From Halonatronomonas betaini (lineage in GTDB: Bacteria; Bacillota; Halanaerobiia; Halanaerobiales; Halarsenatibacteraceae): a stretch of 64,000 bases of DNA. Positions 61,307 through 64,000 of this stretch are shown here, piece after piece. The notes beneath the pieces were generated by a model, which was not told the DNA's origin, searched no databases, and saw only the letters and a list, made by a program, of their open reading frames with translations. The stretch lies in assembly GCF_015666175.1 (NCBI RefSeq), contig NZ_JADPIE010000001.1:501741-565740 (forward strand), in the 5' to 3' direction. A program made the position numbers and the translations under genes. Each line of letters begins with the position of its first letter. Positions within the stretch are counted from its first letter, which is position 1.

Positions 61307-61927
61307 TTGGATTATCAAGATATCACTGAAATCTATCAGGAAATTCAGAAATCACTTAAAAAAGACCCGGAATGCCAGAATTTAATTTATAATTACCAGA
61401 TCAACCCGGATTATAGAGAACTCTCAAGGGATTTTATTCAGGAATTAGATTTTAAAAAAGAAGTCAATTTAATTTGCGATAAGAGTAAATTGAAACAGGA
61501 ACTGAAAACTGAAATTAATCGGCAACTTAGATATAATGGTAATGTTTCATTAATTATCCTGCATTTTGACTTATTAAAAAGTTTAAAAGAAAAATCTAAT
61601 TACAGATACTGGGATACAATGTTTTTAAGACTCTCTGAGATAATCTCCAGAAAAATTCGAAAGGTAGATATTTTAGCCAGATGGAGTCGGGATATTCTAA
61701 TAATTATTAACCCCAATACCAGATTGAATTCAGCTATTAATTTAGGGAAAAGAATTAGCAGGGAAATTGATAAACAGAAGTTTGATGGTATAGGTAATTT
61801 TAATTTCAAATTTGGTGTTACAGCTTTACGGCCCCAGGAGAACTGCATAGATTTATTAGACAGAGTAGAGCCTGCAATTGATCTTTTAAGAGAAAAGGGA
61901 GAGATTAATCTCTATATTTTCAGTTGA
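61307..61927 (+). CDS. Degenerate GGDEF-domain protein
   Basis: The 206-residue protein aligns by pattern with a GGDEF fold: ELKTEINRQLRYNGNVSLI, then a FxxLK strand, RLSEIISRKIRKVDILARW and LIIINPNTRLNSAINLGKRIS. The active-site GG[DE]EF is replaced by WSRDI and the metal-binding Asp region reads HFDLLKSLKEK, so diguanylate cyclase activity is unlikely. It may bind a nucleotide or act as a scaffold. TTG at 61307 is 6 bases from AAGGAGGGG. Confidence 0.7.
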   Translation: MDYQDITEIYQEIQKSLKKDPECQNLIYNYQINPDYRELSRDFIQELDFKKEVNLICDKSKLKQELKTEINRQLRYNGNVSLIILHFDLLKSLKEKSNYRYWDTMFLRLSEIISRKIRKVDILARWSRDILIIINPNTRLNSAINLGKRISREIDKQKFDGIGNFNFKFGVTALRPQENCIDLLDRVEPAIDLLREKGEINLYIFS

Positions 61928-62010
61928 TTCTTATCATTATAACAATTTAGAAGTCTGGTTTCAGATTTTATATTGAGCAAATAAATTATATAAATAGTAT
62001 TACAGAGTTA

Positions 62011-62040
62011 AAGGGCCGATTTTAATCGGCCCTTAATTTT
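62011..62040. terminator. Bidirectional terminator between convergent genes
   Basis: AAGGGCCGATT (62011-62021) and AATCGGCCCTT (62024-62034) form a perfect 11-bp stem around TT, followed by AATTTTAGTT. It sits between the GGDEF-like gene and the convergent beta-propeller gene. Confidence 0.8.
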
Positions 62041-62047
62041 AGTTATT

Positions 62048-62989
62048 TTATTGAGATAACATTTTAATTCTCATATTATTGTCAGCAATAAAGATATTAT
62101 TTTGATTATCTAGACTAATCGAGAAAATTCCGTCTCTTAAATCTTCAAATCTCCATATTTCTGACCCTTCTGGATCCAGTTTGAATATCTTTGTATCAGT
62201 ATTAGCAGTATAGATATTATTCTGGGAGTCTGTGGCTAGAGACTGGACTGTCCCAGTATGGCCTTTAAATGTCCATAATCTTCTGCCATCCTGATTGAAT
62301 TTTCTAACCTCACTATCCCTGCTTCCAGAAATAATATTATCCTCAGCATCAACTGCAATAGCTGTAACAGCATCCCAGTGACGATCATAATACCAGACCT
62401 GGTTGCCGTCTGCATCTATCTTTCTCAAAGTATTATCTGTGCTGCCACTAAATACATTTCCCTCTGAGTCTACAGCAACAGCATGGACAGGTCCGGTATG
62501 GCCATCAAATGTCCACAGCCTGGTACCCTCAGGGTTAAACTTCCTGACAAGACCATCCCTGCTGCCGGTATAGATGTAGCCAGAATTATCAACAGCAACA
62601 GATGTTACATTAGACCAGTGGCGATCATACTGCCAGACTTCCTGGCCGTCAGAATTAATTTTTCGCAAAGTATTGTCAGAACTGCCACTATAAATATTTC
62701 CGTTATTGTCAAGGGTAATTGAATTTACTACACCTCTATGGCCATCAAATACCCAGATCGGATTGCCATCAGAGTCCAATTTTTTAACAGAATTATCTGT
62801 AGTACCGATATAAATATTGCCCTCAGCATCTACAACTATTGACTGGGCATCGAAATCTTCTAGATTGAGCTGCCAATCCAGGTTCTGAGCAGAAACTGTT
62901 AAACCAGAAGTGATCATCACCAAAAAGAGGAAAGAGAAAACAATAACAAAACTTTTTGTGAACACAGAGAACTGAACTGATTTTGGCAT
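62048..62989 (-). CDS. Secreted beta-propeller repeat protein
   Basis: The 313-residue protein has a signal peptide (residues about 10-32) followed by seven repeats of about 40 residues, each with a D-x-x-G-N-I-Y-x-G-S strand and a W-x-[FY]-D strand. Alternate repeats carry DGHxGxVxx or DRHWxxVTx, so the unit of duplication seems to be two blades. The fold is a PQQ/WD40-like seven-bladed propeller; a role in binding or scaffolding outside the cell is likely and no catalytic motif is seen. It has AGGAGGATG just before its ATG. Confidence 0.8.
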   Translation of the reverse strand: MPKSVQFSVFTKSFVIVFSFLFLVMITSGLTVSAQNLDWQLNLEDFDAQSIVVDAEGNIYIGTTDNSVKKLDSDGNPIWVFDGHRGVVNSITLDNNGNIYSGSSDNTLRKINSDGQEVWQYDRHWSNVTSVAVDNSGYIYTGSRDGLVRKFNPEGTRLWTFDGHTGPVHAVAVDSEGNVFSGSTDNTLRKIDADGNQVWYYDRHWDAVTAIAVDAEDNIISGSRDSEVRKFNQDGRRLWTFKGHTGTVQSLATDSQNNIYTANTDTKIFKLDPEGSEIWRFEDLRDGIFSISLDNQNNIFIADNNMRIKMLSQ

Positions 62990-63114
62990 TTTTAATCATC
63001 CTCCTAGTAATTTCTTGATAGATATTGATTAAATAATAGCATAAAAATTAACAATGTCAATAGAAAAATCAATATGCCAAAAAATATTTTCAAAGTATTT
63101 TAAAGTATGATCAC

Positions 63115-64000
63115 TTATAATATATCTGGATAATTTATAACTTTACCTTCCCAGGTTCTTATCTTAATATAACCTTTGCCCTGAGATATATTATAAATAG
63201 GGTTAATTGGGGTTTTACCAAGGCCTTCAGGTGCATTAATGATATATGTCGGTATAGCCATACCAGAGGTATAACCTCTAAGCTTTTCCATTATTTCAAT
63301 ACCTGTACTTACAGAAGTCTGAAAATGTTTAGTGCCTTTAACATTTTTAGCATGAAAAATATAATAGGGTTTAACTCTTGCCTTTAATAGTTCCTGGTTA
63401 AGCTTTTTCATAACATGGGGGTTGTCATTAATCCCCTTTAATAATACAGCCTGATTGCCAATCGGTATCCCGGCTTTACTAATTCTTTTGGTTGCCTGGT
63501 AAACTTCAGCAGTCAGTTCTTTAGGATGATTAACCTGGATATTAATATATAATGGGTGATATTTTTCTAGCATATCACAGAGTTCATCAGTAATTCTCTG
63601 AGGAACTGATACAGGCATTCTACTGCCGATTCTTATGATTTCAACATGATCAATAGCTCTTAGTTTTTTAAGTGTTTTTTCAAGTTGCTCATTAGTTAAA
63701 GTTAAAGGGTCTCCACCAGTTAATAAAACATCTCTAATTTCTTTATTATTTTTAATATATTCGATACTTTTATTAATCTCTTTTTGATTGTGATGCTGAT
63801 CAGTTTCGCCAATCTCCCTTCGTCTTTGACAGTGCCTGCAAAACATTCCGCAGATATTGGTTAATTTGATAATAAGACGATCAGGATACCTTCTAGTTAT
63901 TGTCCCAGCAGGATTTGTTAATTCCTCTTTCATCGGGTCTAATTTTCCACCATTATTCTGTAATTCTAATGAAGAGGGGAGGGCCTGTTTTTTAATTACA
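63115..64000 (-). CDS. KamA-family radical SAM aminomutase (partial, 5' end outside the window)
   Basis: The minus-strand frame stays open from 63115 to the window edge, about 295 residues. It has the Cys triad CGMFCRHC, LTGGDPLTL and the PLP-binding segment typical of lysine 2,3-aminomutase-like enzymes; the residues just upstream of an internal Met (ALPSSLELQ ... LDPM) match the family, so this Met is not the start. The family includes lysine and glutamate 2,3-aminomutases and EF-P lysine mutase EpmB. In halophiles beta-amino acids serve as osmolytes, which is one possible role. Confidence 0.85.
   Translation of the reverse strand, partial: VIKKQALPSSLELQNNGGKLDPMKEELTNPAGTITRRYPDRLIIKLTNICGMFCRHCQRRREIGETDQHHNQKEINKSIEYIKNNKEIRDVLLTGGDPLTLTNEQLEKTLKKLRAIDHVEIIRIGSRMPVSVPQRITDELCDMLEKYHPLYINIQVNHPKELTAEVYQATKRISKAGIPIGNQAVLLKGINDNPHVMKKLNQELLKARVKPYYIFHAKNVKGTKHFQTSVSTGIEIMEKLRGYTSGMAIPTYIINAPEGLGKTPINPIYNISQGKGYIKIRTWEGKVINYPDIL

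Noticed and set aside
1-64000. Insertion sequences, prophage, rRNA operons
   Set aside because: No transposase, integrase, capsid or rRNA-like stretch was recognised on either strand.

Overview
The window looks like chromosomal DNA of a strictly anaerobic, low-GC, probably halophilic and diderm Firmicute. Halanaerobiales or close relatives are the best guess, inferred from gene content and not from any search. Pointers are AT-rich DNA with strong GGAGG-type ribosome sites, many acidic proteins, an Rnf complex, two tungsten-type aldehyde:ferredoxin oxidoreductases, MinCDE with MreBCD, and an outer-membrane lipoprotein-sorting-like protein. Almost all the sequence is coding. I see no rRNA, transposase or CRISPR array.

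Layout. 1-3.9 kb: the end of feoB, then a minus-strand operon of aldehyde dehydrogenase, isoprenylcysteine-carboxyl-methyltransferase-like protein and carotenoid-type FAD desaturase/oxidase. 4.1-16.2 kb: a tungsten/molybdenum cofactor region with a radical SAM maturase (apparently without an AUG start), a Moco/Tuco riboswitch, AOR1 and a MoaD-like protein. A second riboswitch with a readable terminator/antiterminator follows, then a P-loop-like protein, two MoeA, MoaA, a MoaC-MOSC fusion, a MogA-type protein, AOR2 and a second MoaD-like protein. 16.3-26.9 kb: GH65 phosphorylase, EamA transporter, Hsp33, transketolase, a serine hydrolase with membrane tail, an FtsA-like ATPase with beta-grasp repeats, and a VOC protein. 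27-34.5 kb: a DUF212 membrane protein (minus), folC, a SPOR protein and rnfCDGEAB. 34.6-50.5 kb: the conserved cell-shape/division and translation block (Gx transporter, maf, radC, mreBCD, PBP2, minCDE, rodA, two radical SAM-linked genes, rng, rplU, rpmA, obgE, yhbY). 50.5-54.8 kb: DegV, MATE (minus) and an ABC-F ATPase. 54.9-57.3 kb: tRNA-Arg(CCG), short direct repeats, then YjbQ, dCTP deaminase and a PIN-like protein, which could be a small tRNA-linked accessory module. 57.3-64 kb: SulP transporter, LolA-like lipoprotein-sorting protein, PAP2 phosphatase, GNAT, a degenerate GGDEF protein, a secreted beta-propeller and the C-terminal part of a KamA-type radical SAM enzyme cut by the window edge.

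How it fits together. The AORs would oxidise aldehydes and reduce ferredoxin, and Rnf could use that ferredoxin to reduce NAD+ while pumping ions. The cofactor genes and riboswitches would tie AOR expression to cofactor supply. The most notable observations are two genes (the maturase and minE) that apparently start at AUU or AUA, the mutually exclusive RNA structures downstream of the second Moco/Tuco aptamer, the carotenoid-like oxidation/methylation operon, the FtsA-like protein with beta-grasp repeats, and the tRNA-linked dCTP deaminase/PIN pair.
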